From Microcaldota archaeon (GTDB lineage Archaea; Micrarchaeota; Micrarchaeia; Micrarchaeales; CABMGC01), in the NCBI GenBank assembly GCA_021792235.1, contig JAJYVC010000002.1:1-62545 (forward strand): a DNA stretch of 62,545 bases, given 5' to 3'. Numbering within the stretch: position 1 is the stretch's first letter; each line of letters starts with the position of its first letter. Positions 23,979-32,704 of the stretch are shown one piece after another. Made by a program: the position numbers and the translations under genes. The notes below the pieces were generated by a model, which saw nothing but the letters and a program-made list of their open reading frames with translations, had not been told where the DNA came from and searched no databases.

Positions 23979-25169
23979 TCACTCCCCCTTTGCTTTTCCT
24001 ATGGAGAGCCTTACGCCACCTTGTCCCCTTGTAATTGTTATGTCAAGGTTCTCGCTGCCGAACATGCGCCTGAGCTCGTCATACGTGTATGAACCTATAG
24101 AGGTCTTGTCCCTTCCCTTCAGAATCTCGCTTCTCTTCTCCCTAAGGTAGTCCTTCTCTATCGGTATGTATGAGAGGTCGAGCTTTGGTGCTTCTGCACC
24201 GTACAGGTCATCTATACCAAGCTCTATGGGCTTGTAGCCCTCGCTCTGGTAGATGAACTGCAGCACTGCGGCAAGCTCGGACTTCGTCTCTGGGATTATA
24301 TTCTCCAGCTTTTTCTGACTGCCTCCGATGACGAAATCATCACCGTCAAGGAATCCGACGAACACGTCAGAACCTTTCTCCTTGACCTTGTCCTGCAACA
24401 GCTGGGATACTAACCTGAGTATGGTTATCGCTGATTCTGTACCGAACCTCTGCGCGAATTCCGCAAGACCTTCCACGCGCATCCTGCCCAGCTCGTAATT
24501 ACTGTCGGTGCTCTTCACCGCCTTCTCCACGGCATCAGATATCTTAGCTTCATTAGGTAGATCCACAAGCGGGTCGAACTTCTTCCCCTTCTTCTTCAAG
24601 AATATTGTAACAAGGCTCCTGAGCTCTACTGGATCGAATGGCTTCTTTATGTAATAATCGGCGCCGTACTTTATGCCCTTGAACCTGTTTGAAGTTGCGT
24701 CCATCGCACTTACTATTATTACTATCGTATCGCTCAGGCTAGGGGTCTTCTTTATCGTCTGGCATATGTCAAGGCCATCCATGCCAGGAAGCATGAGGTC
24801 GAGTATGACGAGGTCGGGCTTCTCGTACTTTATCTTGTCGAGGGCCTCCTTGCCGTCGTATATCTGCGTTATGTCGAAACCCTTGCCTACACTCAATGAC
24901 ATGAGCTTGCTTATGTTCTTGTCATCCTCCACTATCACTATCCTTCTCAGAACAGGCTCACTCTGGAGCACATAGTATGTGAGTATGCCTCCGCTGCTTC
25001 TCGAAGCTATAGTGTTGGCATCCTCCAGTTCCTTGAGGCTCTTCTTGAGCACATCCTCCCCCACATTGAGCGAGGACGCGAAGCTCTTCAGCTCGCTGTA
25101 GGTGACCTCCTGCCTGTCATTTATCATTGAAACTATGTCCGGCTTTATGTCAGTGCTAAGGGAGTCCAT
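23979..25169 (-). CDS. Response regulator: wHTH-REC-GGDEF-like
   Basis: Residues 1-68 look like a winged helix (VTYSELKSFASSLNVGEDVL). Residues 74-190 are a receiver domain with acidic pocket EDD (81-83), phospho-acceptor D124 in VILDLMLPGMDG, S154, and lysine in YIKKPFDP. From about 199, DPLVDLPNE opens a GGDEF-type fold in which the active-site loop reads DGDDF (275-279) in place of GGDEF, so diguanylate cyclase activity is doubtful. No histidine kinase is near. TTG 25196 would add nine residues; ATG 25169 is preferred. It occupies the spot where RNase P and S17 genes usually follow aIF1. Confidence 0.82.
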   Translation of the reverse strand: MDSLSTDIKPDIVSMINDRQEVTYSELKSFASSLNVGEDVLKKSLKELEDANTIASRSSGGILTYYVLQSEPVLRRIVIVEDDKNISKLMSLSVGKGFDITQIYDGKEALDKIKYEKPDLVILDLMLPGMDGLDICQTIKKTPSLSDTIVIIVSAMDATSNRFKGIKYGADYYIKKPFDPVELRSLVTIFLKKKGKKFDPLVDLPNEAKISDAVEKAVKSTDSNYELGRMRVEGLAEFAQRFGTESAITILRLVSQLLQDKVKEKGSDVFVGFLDGDDFVIGGSQKKLENIIPETKSELAAVLQFIYQSEGYKPIELGIDDLYGAEAPKLDLSYIPIEKDYLREKRSEILKGRDKTSIGSYTYDELRRMFGSENLDITITRGQGGVRLSIGKAKGE

Positions 25170-25257
25170 GTGATCGCCAATATTAATGGCCAACAAAGAA
25201 ATAAATAAGTTCTTTCAGTAGCGTGGAGATGCGCACTTGGGGGTTTGCAGATGCTGC

Positions 25258-25563
25258 CTAGGCGACATCTATGCTGTCATCCGGATATCCAAGGCCCAGA
25301 AGCGCCTTCTTCACCGCGTCCTTGTGCTCTCCTTGAAGCTCTATCGTACCATTCTTGTACGTGCCGCCACACGCAAGCTGCCGCTTGAGCTCCTTTGCGG
25401 TCTTCTCTAGCTCCTCACCAGAGAGCCCTGAAACTACGGTCATGTACTTCCTGAACTTCTTCTTCTCAAGATACACCTTTATCTTTCTGTTGGTCTCCCT
25501 GTCAAGTATATCGCATACGCATATCTCTTTGGGCAGACCGCACTTTGGGCATATCTCAGGCAT
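25258..25563 (-). CDS. Translation initiation factor aIF1 (SUI1)
   Basis: A 101-aa SUI1 protein with an N-terminal zinc knuckle (CPKCGLPKEICVC), the core strand KVYLEKKKFRKYMTVVSGL, ELKRQLACGGTYKNGTIELQG with the conserved GGT, and a VKKALLGLGY ending. It guards start-codon selection on the small subunit. It directly abuts the L29 stop, as in many archaeal ribosomal operons, and is the last gene of this one. Confidence 0.96.
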   Translation of the reverse strand: MPEICPKCGLPKEICVCDILDRETNRKIKVYLEKKKFRKYMTVVSGLSGEELEKTAKELKRQLACGGTYKNGTIELQGEHKDAVKKALLGLGYPDDSIDVA

Positions 25564-25760
25564 TAGCTCTTTGCACCCCTCTCTTTAAGCAGCGTAAGAA
25601 TCCTTGCAGCAGTCCTCCTCATCTCCCTTATCTTTATCTTCTTGCTTGCGACTCCTGTAGAGGCTATGTTCCTCTTCTCTATCCCCATCTCAAGCCTGAG
25701 GTCCTTTAGTCTTCCATTGAGGGCATCTGTTGACAGCGCCCTGAGGTCGTTTATCTTCAT
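25563..25760 (-). CDS. rpl29: Ribosomal protein uL29
   Basis: Starts MKINDLRALSTDALNGRLKD, with the typical coiled helices and IREMRRTAARILTLLKER ending. The frame opens at TTG 25769, but ATG 25760 has a TGATC ribosome site immediately before it and gives the normal length of 65 aa. It sits near the peptide exit tunnel of the large subunit. Confidence 0.94.
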   Translation of the reverse strand: MKINDLRALSTDALNGRLKDLRLEMGIEKRNIASTGVASKKIKIREMRRTAARILTLLKERGAKS

Positions 25761-25828
25761 CTTGATCAATGATTTGGTTTAATTCACAATCATATAAATT
25801 GCTTTCTGAGGCCTTCGTTTTCCAGCGC

Positions 25829-26461
25829 TCATTTCTGGTCTGTCGCAAAGCTCTTTGGTAGCTCAACCTTTGAAACGGCCTTGGTAGATGGGAATTTGGT
25901 TCCTGGTTGTGCTATCCTCACCTTTATGCCTATCGCGCCGTACTTCGGATATGATGCGACGTTTGCAGCGTCTATGAGAGTAGTTACATGCCCTGCCTTT
26001 GGCAGGTATCCTAGCCTGATCTTTATCTGCTTGGCCTTGGCTCCTTTGGCTGCCAGCTTTCCGGTTGCTATTATCTCTGCGCCAAGGGCACCGTTGCTCA
26101 TTATCTCCCTTATCGTGGAATGCAGGAGCCTCCTGGCATTTACCCCACGCTCCAGTGAGTTGGCAATATACTTTGCCACGAGTCTTGGCTCAAGCTTCTC
26201 GTTTTGGACTTCGGCTACACTTATCTGCGGATTGTCTATGTTGAACTTCTTTTTTATTCCCTCGGTAAGGCTGTTTATCGTCTCTCCCCCTCTCCCTATA
26301 ACCTTGCCAGGATTGGTCACATAGACGGTTATCCTGGTTATCACAGGGGTCTTCTGTATGTCCACCCTTGAGAACCCCGCCCTTGACAGTTTCTTCTGCA
26401 GGAACTTGGTTATGTTATTCTTTATCATCAAGTCGTCTATGAATTTTCTCTCTATTACCAT
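25829..26461 (-). CDS. rps3: Ribosomal protein uS3
   Basis: The archaeal-type N-terminal KH domain shows NPGKVIGRGGETINSL, and the S3 C-terminal domain KIRLGYLPKAGHVTTLID with the GAIGIKVRIAQPG ending. Length 210 aa is normal. It lines the mRNA entry channel. Sixty-eight nt separate it from L29, the widest gap in the operon, and 4 nt from L22. Confidence 0.97.
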   Translation of the reverse strand: MVIERKFIDDLMIKNNITKFLQKKLSRAGFSRVDIQKTPVITRITVYVTNPGKVIGRGGETINSLTEGIKKKFNIDNPQISVAEVQNEKLEPRLVAKYIANSLERGVNARRLLHSTIREIMSNGALGAEIIATGKLAAKGAKAKQIKIRLGYLPKAGHVTTLIDAANVASYPKYGAIGIKVRIAQPGTKFPSTKAVSKVELPKSFATDQK

Positions 26462-26465
26462 GATA

Positions 26466-27146
26466 TCACGATTTCTTGGCTACCTCCACTTCCTCCTTTT
26501 TGGCTGGTTCTGGCTCTGGTTGTTTTGGCTTTTGCTTCTCTGCCTGAGCGGCCTGCTTTGGCTGCTGCTTCGCAGGTGCCTTCTTCTGAGCCGTTTTCTG
26601 CGCGAGCTTCTGCACCGGCTTGTTCTTCCTCTTTATGAAATATTTCATGTTCTTTGTAAGCTTGCCTGATCCTTCCTCTGCAAGAACTATCTCTATCTTG
26701 GCATACTCTATGTCGCTGTGGTTTGTTGCTGACATGCCGTACATCCCCCTGCCCCACGCTATGCTTCCTTTGGAAGGATATCTCCTCTCTATCCTTGTCT
26801 TGTTAGCCGATGCGCTGACTACGAACATCGAGTCCGCATCCTTGCCCTTGTTGCCTGCATTAGCAATAGCATTCACAAGCGTCTTGAGAACTTCGCTTGC
26901 AGCCTTCTCAGGATAGCCGCCCTTCCTTCCTCCCAGCTCGTGCCTCGAACCCATGTGCCTGTTATGCCTCCGATAATGCACTGGGCTCTCCTTCTCTGCA
27001 AACTGCTCAAGGGCTGCAACAGCGTCTGATGCGCGCAAGTGCCTTATGGCGTCGCATACAGCACCAAGGTCCTTGTAGCTTGCATTGACGTCGTAGCTCT
27101 GCGCCTTCACGAATTCGTCTCCCTTTATGTTGAATGAGTAATTCAT
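26466..27146 (-). CDS. rpl22: Ribosomal protein uL22 with long Lys/Ala/Pro/Gln-rich tail
   Basis: Residues ~1-165 are a normal archaeal L22 (MNYSFNIKGDEFVKAQSYDV; VHYRRHNRHMGSRHELGG; KYFIKRKNKPVQKL). About 55 extra residues follow, built from KAPAK, QPKQAAQAEKQKPKQ and PEPEPAKKEE segments. Archaeal L22 is usually ~150-160 aa, so the tail is unusual and probably disordered. The start ATG overlaps the S19 stop by one base (TGATG). The long open frame upstream overlaps S19 and is rejected. Confidence 0.95.
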   Translation of the reverse strand: MNYSFNIKGDEFVKAQSYDVNASYKDLGAVCDAIRHLRASDAVAALEQFAEKESPVHYRRHNRHMGSRHELGGRKGGYPEKAASEVLKTLVNAIANAGNKGKDADSMFVVSASANKTRIERRYPSKGSIAWGRGMYGMSATNHSDIEYAKIEIVLAEEGSGKLTKNMKYFIKRKNKPVQKLAQKTAQKKAPAKQQPKQAAQAEKQKPKQPEPEPAKKEEVEVAKKS

Positions 27147-27532
27147 CACTTCACCGCCAAGAACTTGCTTCCCCTCGTTGCCCTTATTCCAGGAGCAGAG
27201 TGCACCACGTGCTTTATCGGATATGCGAACTCGCCCAGTCTGTGCCCTATCATCTCCGGGCCTATGTTGAGCTCCTGGAATGACTTGCCATCGTAAACCG
27301 CGAACTTGAGCCCGACCCATGATGGCAGTATGACTGCCTCGCGAGTATGCGTCCTTACAGTCTTGCCTGTCTTCTTCGCGGCCTCTGCCTTCTTGAGTAT
27401 GTCTTTGTAGCTTGCGCTCGACCTGAGAACAGAGCGCCTCGACCTTGACTTGAGCAGCTTTACGACCTCCTCAAGCTTCATTGCCTGAAGCTCCTCGATA
27501 GTCTTACCTTTGTAAGTGAATATTCTTGCCAT
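27146..27532 (-). CDS. rps19: Ribosomal protein uS19
   Basis: 128 aa starting MARIFTYKGKTIEELQAM, with the conserved RTHTREAVILPSWVGLKFAV and the H-R-LGEFAYPIKHVVHSAPGI ending. A TGATC ribosome site precedes ATG 27532 and is preferred over TTG 27538. It contacts the head of the small subunit and 5S/L5 bridges. It lies directly after the L2 gene. Confidence 0.97.
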   Translation of the reverse strand: MARIFTYKGKTIEELQAMKLEEVVKLLKSRSRRSVLRSSASYKDILKKAEAAKKTGKTVRTHTREAVILPSWVGLKFAVYDGKSFQELNIGPEMIGHRLGEFAYPIKHVVHSAPGIRATRGSKFLAVK

Positions 27533-27534
27533 GA

Positions 27535-28254
27535 TCAACCACTCTTCTTCCTTCCTACCCTTCTGGCAGCTATGTGTCCGACCTTTGCACCTGGAGGTGC
27601 GTGCCTTGACGTCATGCTTGAAGATCCCTTGTGGTGCTGCTTACCACCGAATGGATGGTCTACAGGGTTGGACTTGACTCCTCTATTGACAGGCCACTTC
27701 TGGTTCGTGGCATGATACATGTAATGGGCCTTGCCCGCCTTCAGTATAGGCTGCGAGGTCAGCCCTCCTCCTGCAACTGCGCCTATCTGCGCCCTGCATG
27801 ACGGATCGAGATCTACTGACTGTTTTGATGGAAGCAGTACGCTCACCTTGTCGGCGATATGTGACTTTATCGTGGCGTAGCCTCCGGCGACCCTAGCGAT
27901 CTTGCCGCCATCGCCTGGCCTTGCCTCGATATTGTATATGAGCATTCCATCTGGTATCGCATTGAGGGGCAGTATGCTGCCCAGAGAGACCTCTGCATTG
28001 TTTCCTTCGTATATCCTATCCCCTATCCTTATGCCTTCTGCTGCGAGAAGCGTGTTCTCTGAAAAATCTTCGTACTTTACGCGCATGAGCGGTGCGCTGT
28101 GGCCCGGGTCATCTATGAAGTCTATTACCTCGCCTATGGCGCGGCCGTCCACGGGCCTGCTCCTGAAATTGACGTCTGCCTTGAACGTGTTTGGCGGCTT
28201 CCTGTATGCATTGCTGCCCTTTCCACGCCTCTGCATCTTCAAACGCTTTCCCAT
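27535..28254 (-). CDS. rpl2: Ribosomal protein uL2
   Basis: 239 aa: MGKRLKMQRRGKGSNAYRKP at the start, GRAIGEVIDFIDDPGHSAPL, and the peptidyl-transferase loop region with VDHPFGGKQHHKG, including the conserved histidine. It is a core large-subunit protein needed for subunit joining. It ends at the start of S19 and begins 17 nt after L23. Confidence 0.98.
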   Translation of the reverse strand: MGKRLKMQRRGKGSNAYRKPPNTFKADVNFRSRPVDGRAIGEVIDFIDDPGHSAPLMRVKYEDFSENTLLAAEGIRIGDRIYEGNNAEVSLGSILPLNAIPDGMLIYNIEARPGDGGKIARVAGGYATIKSHIADKVSVLLPSKQSVDLDPSCRAQIGAVAGGGLTSQPILKAGKAHYMYHATNQKWPVNRGVKSNPVDHPFGGKQHHKGSSSMTSRHAPPGAKVGHIAARRVGRKKSG

Positions 28255-28271
28255 CGATAATACACCGTTAC

Positions 28272-28529
28272 TTATACCAATTTAAGTTTCCTTGCAACAT
28301 CTGATGCCTTGAATTCAGGCTTCAGCTTTATGTAAGCGCGCTTGGTGTTCTTCATTGTGGTTTCCGTATTTATGCTCTGCGTCTTGACTCCGAACGTCTC
28401 CTCGAATTCCTTCTTTATGCTTGCCTTGCTGGACCTGAAATCCACGACGTAGCAGATAGTATTGTTCTTGTCTATCATATTTAAGGCTTTTTCCGTTGAG
28501 AGCGGATACACGAGCGAATTCATATTCAT
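28272..28529 (-). CDS. rpl23: Ribosomal protein uL23
   Basis: 85 aa from MNMNSLVYPLSTEKALNMID, with VDFRSSKASIKKEFEETFGV and the NTKRAYIKLKPEF strand. The ATG overlaps the L4 stop by 4 nt (ATGA), which fixes the start; the longer open frame is inside L4. It forms the docking site for SRP at the exit tunnel. Confidence 0.96.
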   Translation of the reverse strand: MNMNSLVYPLSTEKALNMIDKNNTICYVVDFRSSKASIKKEFEETFGVKTQSINTETTMKNTKRAYIKLKPEFKASDVARKLKLV

Positions 28530-29329
28530 CTGACCTTTATTGCACCGCTTGTTATTGCGGACTCTATGCTTGATACTGCGCCTTCCGTCCATATTGCCAG
28601 CCTTGGCCTGGCTCCAGGCGCCAGCCTCCCTATGGAAAGATCATTAACTGCGCAAACATCTACGCCAGGTATGTTCCTTCCGGCCTTCTCTAGCTTTTCT
28701 GGAGACTTTGACACTATGAGCACGCTATTCCTGAAGTGCCTTACGCTTGACTGCCTCTTGAGCCCCCTCCTGACCTTGGGGTCGTGGGACTTCTCGAGGT
28801 CGGCTGATACGCCTATCGTCTTGAGCACCTTTACCAGCTCCTTTGTCTTCGCCACGGCATCGATGTTGTCGGCTACAACTATTGGAAGCTCCTTTGCCTC
28901 GGTAAAGTGTTTTGACTTGACAAGCGATACGTTTGATGATCCTGCTATCGCAGCCTTTATTGCTGCAATGTACTCCTTACTGTTTATCTGTTCCTCCGTC
29001 CGCTTCTCTATCTTGTGCGGATGGGCCCTGTGACCCTTGACTGCAGAAGGTATCCTCCTGACGTCGCCCTGTGCGCCGCCACCGAGTTTCTGTCTTGGCC
29101 TTATTGCAATTCCCATGTGCCTTCCGCGCCTGTATGCTGCGCTGTATTTACCTACGTAGACTGCGGTTGTCTGGAATCCCGCCCTGAGGAAGTGGCCCTG
29201 TGGTTGGTACTTCCTGCTCTGCTCGGCGAGCAGAGCCCTCCTCACTATATCTTCCCTGAACTCGCCTGAGAAGATGCTTGGAAGCGTTATGCTCTTAGAT
29301 ACTTTTCCATCAAGTCCAAAAACGTTCAT
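28526..29329 (-). CDS. rpl4: Ribosomal protein uL4
   Basis: 267 aa archaeal/eukaryotic-type L4: MNVFGLDGKVSKSITLPSIF, FREDIVRRALLAEQSRKYQP, the basic tunnel loop RPRQKLGGGAQGDVRRIPSA and GGRAHP-like region, and C-terminal VDVCAVNDLSIGRLAPGARP. It reaches into the exit tunnel. One nt separates it from L3, so translation is coupled. Confidence 0.97.
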   Translation of the reverse strand: MNVFGLDGKVSKSITLPSIFSGEFREDIVRRALLAEQSRKYQPQGHFLRAGFQTTAVYVGKYSAAYRRGRHMGIAIRPRQKLGGGAQGDVRRIPSAVKGHRAHPHKIEKRTEEQINSKEYIAAIKAAIAGSSNVSLVKSKHFTEAKELPIVVADNIDAVAKTKELVKVLKTIGVSADLEKSHDPKVRRGLKRQSSVRHFRNSVLIVSKSPEKLEKAGRNIPGVDVCAVNDLSIGRLAPGARPRLAIWTEGAVSSIESAITSGAIKVR

Positions 29330-29330
29330 T

Positions 29331-30302
29331 TCATGCTCCCTGCTTTGATGCTATTGATATGTAATTTATCTGCGGCTCCTTCTTAGGGGCTGCATTCCTT
29401 ATGGCCTTTCTGATCCTGACAAGCCTCTTGGCTGGACCTGGAATCGAGCCGTCGAGAAGTATGAAGTCGTTCTTCAATACGCCGTAGTTTATCAGGCCGC
29501 CTTTTGCATTTACTATAGAAGTGTCCTTGTCGGTACCTACTCTTAGTACCCTCTTGTTCAGCTCTGTCCTGTAGTTATAACCCATGTGCCCTGAATGAGG
29601 CACTGTGAACATGACCTTCGCTGGATGCCACGGTCCAAGCACCCCCAAGTGCCTTATCTTGCCCGTTGCCTTCCTGGTATTCCTTGCTACACCGAATCTC
29701 TTTATCACCCCGGCCCATCCCTTGCCTTTAGATATGCTCGTGACGTCGACGTAGTCACCTACGCCTAGCACATCTGCTATCTTAAGCTCCCTGCCTATCC
29801 ACTTCTCTATGAACGCTGCCTTTTCGTTTACATCCTTGCCCCCCACGCCAAGCTCGAAGCGCATGACACGCTTGTTGCCGAATCCCAGATTGCTTGCATC
29901 CATGAAGGCAAGCGCAGATGCATCAGTGAATGAGGCCGTCTTTGCCTTCAGCTCGCCCAAGTTCTGCTTTGATTCCTTTATGCCTATGCTCTTTGCAAGT
30001 GCCAGGTCGTAGGCCTCTGCGGCGGGTTGCGTATAGAGGTATTTTGTGCCGTAGAACCTTATTCCGTATATGTGCACTCTGGGCATCTCAAGTATCGTAG
30101 CGGCCCTAGCGACCTCTGTGCCCTTGGCAGGAGATTCGCTGTCATCAATCATCATTACGTGAGTCATGCCTGCCTTGAATGCAACAGACCCAAGGAACCC
30201 GGGCTCAGCTGATTCGGGCCACGTCCTTACGCGCGGCAGCTGCTTCTTGGCCCTTCTATGGGGCCAGAATTCCATGGAACCTTTTCGCATTCTCTGGGGC
30301 AT
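29331..30302 (-). CDS. rpl3: Ribosomal protein uL3
   Basis: 323 aa starting MPQRMRKGSMEFWPHRRAKK, with FLGSVAFKAGMTHVMMIDD, KGKGWAGVIKRFGVARNTRK and the HLGVLGPWHPAKVMFTVPHS loop of archaeal L3. It organises the peptidyl-transferase centre. It is the first gene of the operon, with a GGAG ribosome site 8 nt before the ATG. Confidence 0.98.
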   Translation of the reverse strand: MPQRMRKGSMEFWPHRRAKKQLPRVRTWPESAEPGFLGSVAFKAGMTHVMMIDDSESPAKGTEVARAATILEMPRVHIYGIRFYGTKYLYTQPAAEAYDLALAKSIGIKESKQNLGELKAKTASFTDASALAFMDASNLGFGNKRVMRFELGVGGKDVNEKAAFIEKWIGRELKIADVLGVGDYVDVTSISKGKGWAGVIKRFGVARNTRKATGKIRHLGVLGPWHPAKVMFTVPHSGHMGYNYRTELNKRVLRVGTDKDTSIVNAKGGLINYGVLKNDFILLDGSIPGPAKRLVRIRKAIRNAAPKKEPQINYISIASKQGA

Positions 30303-30344
30303 GATAACTCCTAAGGAATTAGCAATCCTGTTATATTTCTGAAT

Positions 30345-30356
30345 ATATTTAAATAC
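30345..30356 (-). promoter_or_regulatory. TATA box of the ribosomal protein operon
   Basis: The minus strand reads GTATTTAAATAT about 43-54 nt upstream of the L3 start, giving a leader of roughly 20-25 nt that contains the TTAGGAG ribosome site. The rest of the gap to 30418 is C/G-rich with short inverted runs (GCGCTGACGCGCGC) that could end the upstream membrane-protein transcript. Confidence 0.6.
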
Positions 30357-30418
30357 CTATCATTGCTGCGCTGACGCGCGCGGTTTGCTGCTGAATGCTC
30401 TGGTTTGGCTGCTGCCGA

Positions 30419-31243
30419 TTATCCCAGATGCGAAGCTGCAAGCGTTGCGAGCTTCGTGGCATTATACATAACGGTGGTATTTGTGCTGAATGCTGTAAGG
30501 AACACGAACGTGTCGTTCCTGAAGCCTATAACACTTGTCTGCGTGGCGAGGCTGTTTGATGGCGGAAGCGGAGCTATGAAGCTGTAGAATGAATAGGTCA
30601 TTCCATCAACGGTCTGGTTCAGGGCGTTTGTTGAATTGACTGCGTGGTATATTGAATCAACGAACGTGGAGTTGAAATTGAACTTGGACGTATTCAGCGC
30701 CAATTTATAGACCTGCTGCGACTTTGGAGATAGATATATACTCTCTGCAAGATAAGACTTTGAAGGAGTGTTTGTTGCGCTGTTGTTGTAGTTTACCTGA
30801 TATATCGCAGATATGTTATATTCGCGCAGGGTGGTTGAATTGAGCTGCGCAGGAGTGGTGGACTCATATGCACTGCCACTGCCCTTTCCTATGACTTCTT
30901 CGGCCTCAGACGGAGTTATGAAGTACTTTACTGAACTGACATTGACTGGAAAGGGAGGCACAGCTATGGTTGTTACAGGCGCTGTAGTTGTGTACTGTGA
31001 AGCGTTGTTTGAACTGAGAACGCCTGGAGATGTCTGCACTGTTGAGCTTGAGGCATTACCTTGGGAGGCATGAGTGCCAAGCGTGTAAGATACAAGTGCC
31101 ACAACGATAAGTATTACAAGGAATGATACCCACATCACTGCAGAACTGCGTACAGGACCTGATGAACCATGCGTATGCTCATGATGCTCATGCGACTGGT
31201 GATGCTCGTGCGTTTCGTGCCCGTGGCTCTCTTGATCTGCCAT
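30419..31243 (-). CDS. Membrane-anchored extracellular protein with His-rich N-terminus
   Basis: No family recognised. Residues 1-30 hold about ten histidines among Glu, Ser and Thr (HGHETHEHHQSHEHHEHTHG). Residues ~35-57 are one membrane helix (SAVMWVSFLVILIVVALVSY). The remaining ~215 residues are rich in Ser/Thr/Asn with many N-x-S/T sequons and end AASHLG, so they are probably outside the cell and glycosylated. The His-rich tail would then be cytoplasmic and could bind metal such as Ni, Zn or Cu. A TATA-like ATTATAAAG lies upstream. It stands between the ribosomal operon and HMG-CoA reductase. Confidence 0.75.
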   Translation of the reverse strand: MADQESHGHETHEHHQSHEHHEHTHGSSGPVRSSAVMWVSFLVILIVVALVSYTLGTHASQGNASSSTVQTSPGVLSSNNASQYTTTAPVTTIAVPPFPVNVSSVKYFITPSEAEEVIGKGSGSAYESTTPAQLNSTTLREYNISAIYQVNYNNSATNTPSKSYLAESIYLSPKSQQVYKLALNTSKFNFNSTFVDSIYHAVNSTNALNQTVDGMTYSFYSFIAPLPPSNSLATQTSVIGFRNDTFVFLTAFSTNTTVMYNATKLATLAASHLG

Positions 31244-31307
31244 AAAAACTCCACATAAACAGTAATGATTAATCTTTATAATGATATGTGGTTAATTCGG
31301 CTGCTGC

Positions 31308-32546
31308 TTATACCTTGCTTCTCCCGAGCTTCTGGTGCGCCTTGCCGAGTTCCCTTGTTGCAAGCGCTGCCAGTAGATTCAGTTCCCCAGACATCACAGC
31401 TGAAGCAGCTATCTCAGCAAACTTCAACGCGTTTGAACCCACAGGGTCGCCGGATCCGCTGACCTTCATCAGGGAAAGGGCTTCACTCTGCGTTGGCAGC
31501 CCAGTACCACCGCCCTTTGTTCCCACTTCAAGCGACGTCAGGGTTACGGATATGTAAAGGTCATTTCCGCGTACCTCTGTCCAGGTGTATCCGCTGCTGC
31601 TCTCAACTACCTGTGCAGCATCCTGGCCTGTTGCCAGGAAAAGCGCCGCGATGGTGTTAGCGAAATGTGCATTGAACTGCGTAGTGCTGCCTGCCCTTGC
31701 GCTTCCAACCCAGTTCTTCCTGAAATTCACGTCATTGACAGCATAAGCCGTAGTTCCGAACACATCCTTGAGCACTTTCTTTGTTATGAGCGCTTCTGCA
31801 ACGACGGTTTTGCCCCTTCCGTCTATCGAATTTACCAGTGACTGCTTCTTGTCAGAGCACATGTTTCCGCTGACTGCGACAAGTGTAGCTCCCTTGAAGT
31901 TATCCTCTATATGCTTACATGCAGCCTCGGTTGCTACAGTAGCCATGTTCATCCCCATGGCGTCTCCTGTGCTGTATCTGAACCTCAAAAAGACATTGTT
32001 GCCGGTGACATATGGAGCTATGCCCTGCAATTCCCCATGCTGTGTCGTAGCCTCTGCGACCTTCCTGATGTTTTCATAGTTCTGCGGTAGCCACGCCAGG
32101 AATCTCTCAACATCGACTATTGAATCGAACTTGAATACAGGGCCGCGCGTCATGCCGTCCTTGACGACTCTTGCAGTTGCCCCGCCACTCATGTTGAGAG
32201 CTTTCACGCCGCGGCTCAGGCTGGCTATGAGAGCACCTTCTGTAGTTGCAAGAGGCACATAAGTCTCCCCTCTGAAATGGCCGCCATTGACCTTGAGCGG
32301 CCCTATGACGCCAAGAGGCACGGTAGCCACGCCGACAACGTTCTCTGCGTTCCTTCCTCTAACCATCGAGTAATCCATGCCTGCCGATCCTATGCTATGC
32401 AGCTTCGATCCCGTAAGCCTTTCGATGGCCTTGCGTCTTATCTCCACCGCATCGTTTGCATCAGCGACTTCCTTGTCTATCTGGTGCAATGCGAGCTCTC
32501 CGCGGGCGGCACGCTTTATCAGCTCCTCTTTTTCATCATCATTCAC
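31308..32546 (-). CDS. hmgA: HMG-CoA reductase (class I)
   Basis: 412 aa with ENVVGVATVPLGVIGPL, catalytic E103 in TTEGALIAS, GDAMGMNMAT, the lysine in SGNMCSDKKQSL, the Asp in TGQDAAQVVES, and the C-terminal catalytic His in LGKAHQKLGRS. It reduces HMG-CoA to mevalonate with NADPH, the committed step to archaeal isoprenoid lipids. Upstream TTTTTATAG is a probable TATA box in the gap shared with the divergent oxidoreductase genes. Confidence 0.97.
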   Translation of the reverse strand: MNDDEKEELIKRAARGELALHQIDKEVADANDAVEIRRKAIERLTGSKLHSIGSAGMDYSMVRGRNAENVVGVATVPLGVIGPLKVNGGHFRGETYVPLATTEGALIASLSRGVKALNMSGGATARVVKDGMTRGPVFKFDSIVDVERFLAWLPQNYENIRKVAEATTQHGELQGIAPYVTGNNVFLRFRYSTGDAMGMNMATVATEAACKHIEDNFKGATLVAVSGNMCSDKKQSLVNSIDGRGKTVVAEALITKKVLKDVFGTTAYAVNDVNFRKNWVGSARAGSTTQFNAHFANTIAALFLATGQDAAQVVESSSGYTWTEVRGNDLYISVTLTSLEVGTKGGGTGLPTQSEALSLMKVSGSGDPVGSNALKFAEIAASAVMSGELNLLAALATRELGKAHQKLGRSKV

Positions 32547-32704
32547 AATTATCCCTACAGATTCACTATCTTCGAAATCAATGCTATAAAAACGCCAGAT
32601 GAGGGTTTGGGAATTGTCTAACTTGCAAGATGGGCTTTAAATAACCAATGTGATTCAAACAATACGGACAGTCAGGTGCTCTTAAACCAGACAGGCTGTT
32701 ATTG

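Noticed and set aside
26466..27320. 284-aa version of L22 starting in S19
   Set aside because: The extra 58 residues are S19 in another frame; the ATG at the TGATG junction matches the L22 family start.
30361..30418. GC-rich short inverted runs near 30370 as a structured RNA gene
   Set aside because: Pairing is short and no known RNA family shape could be recognised.
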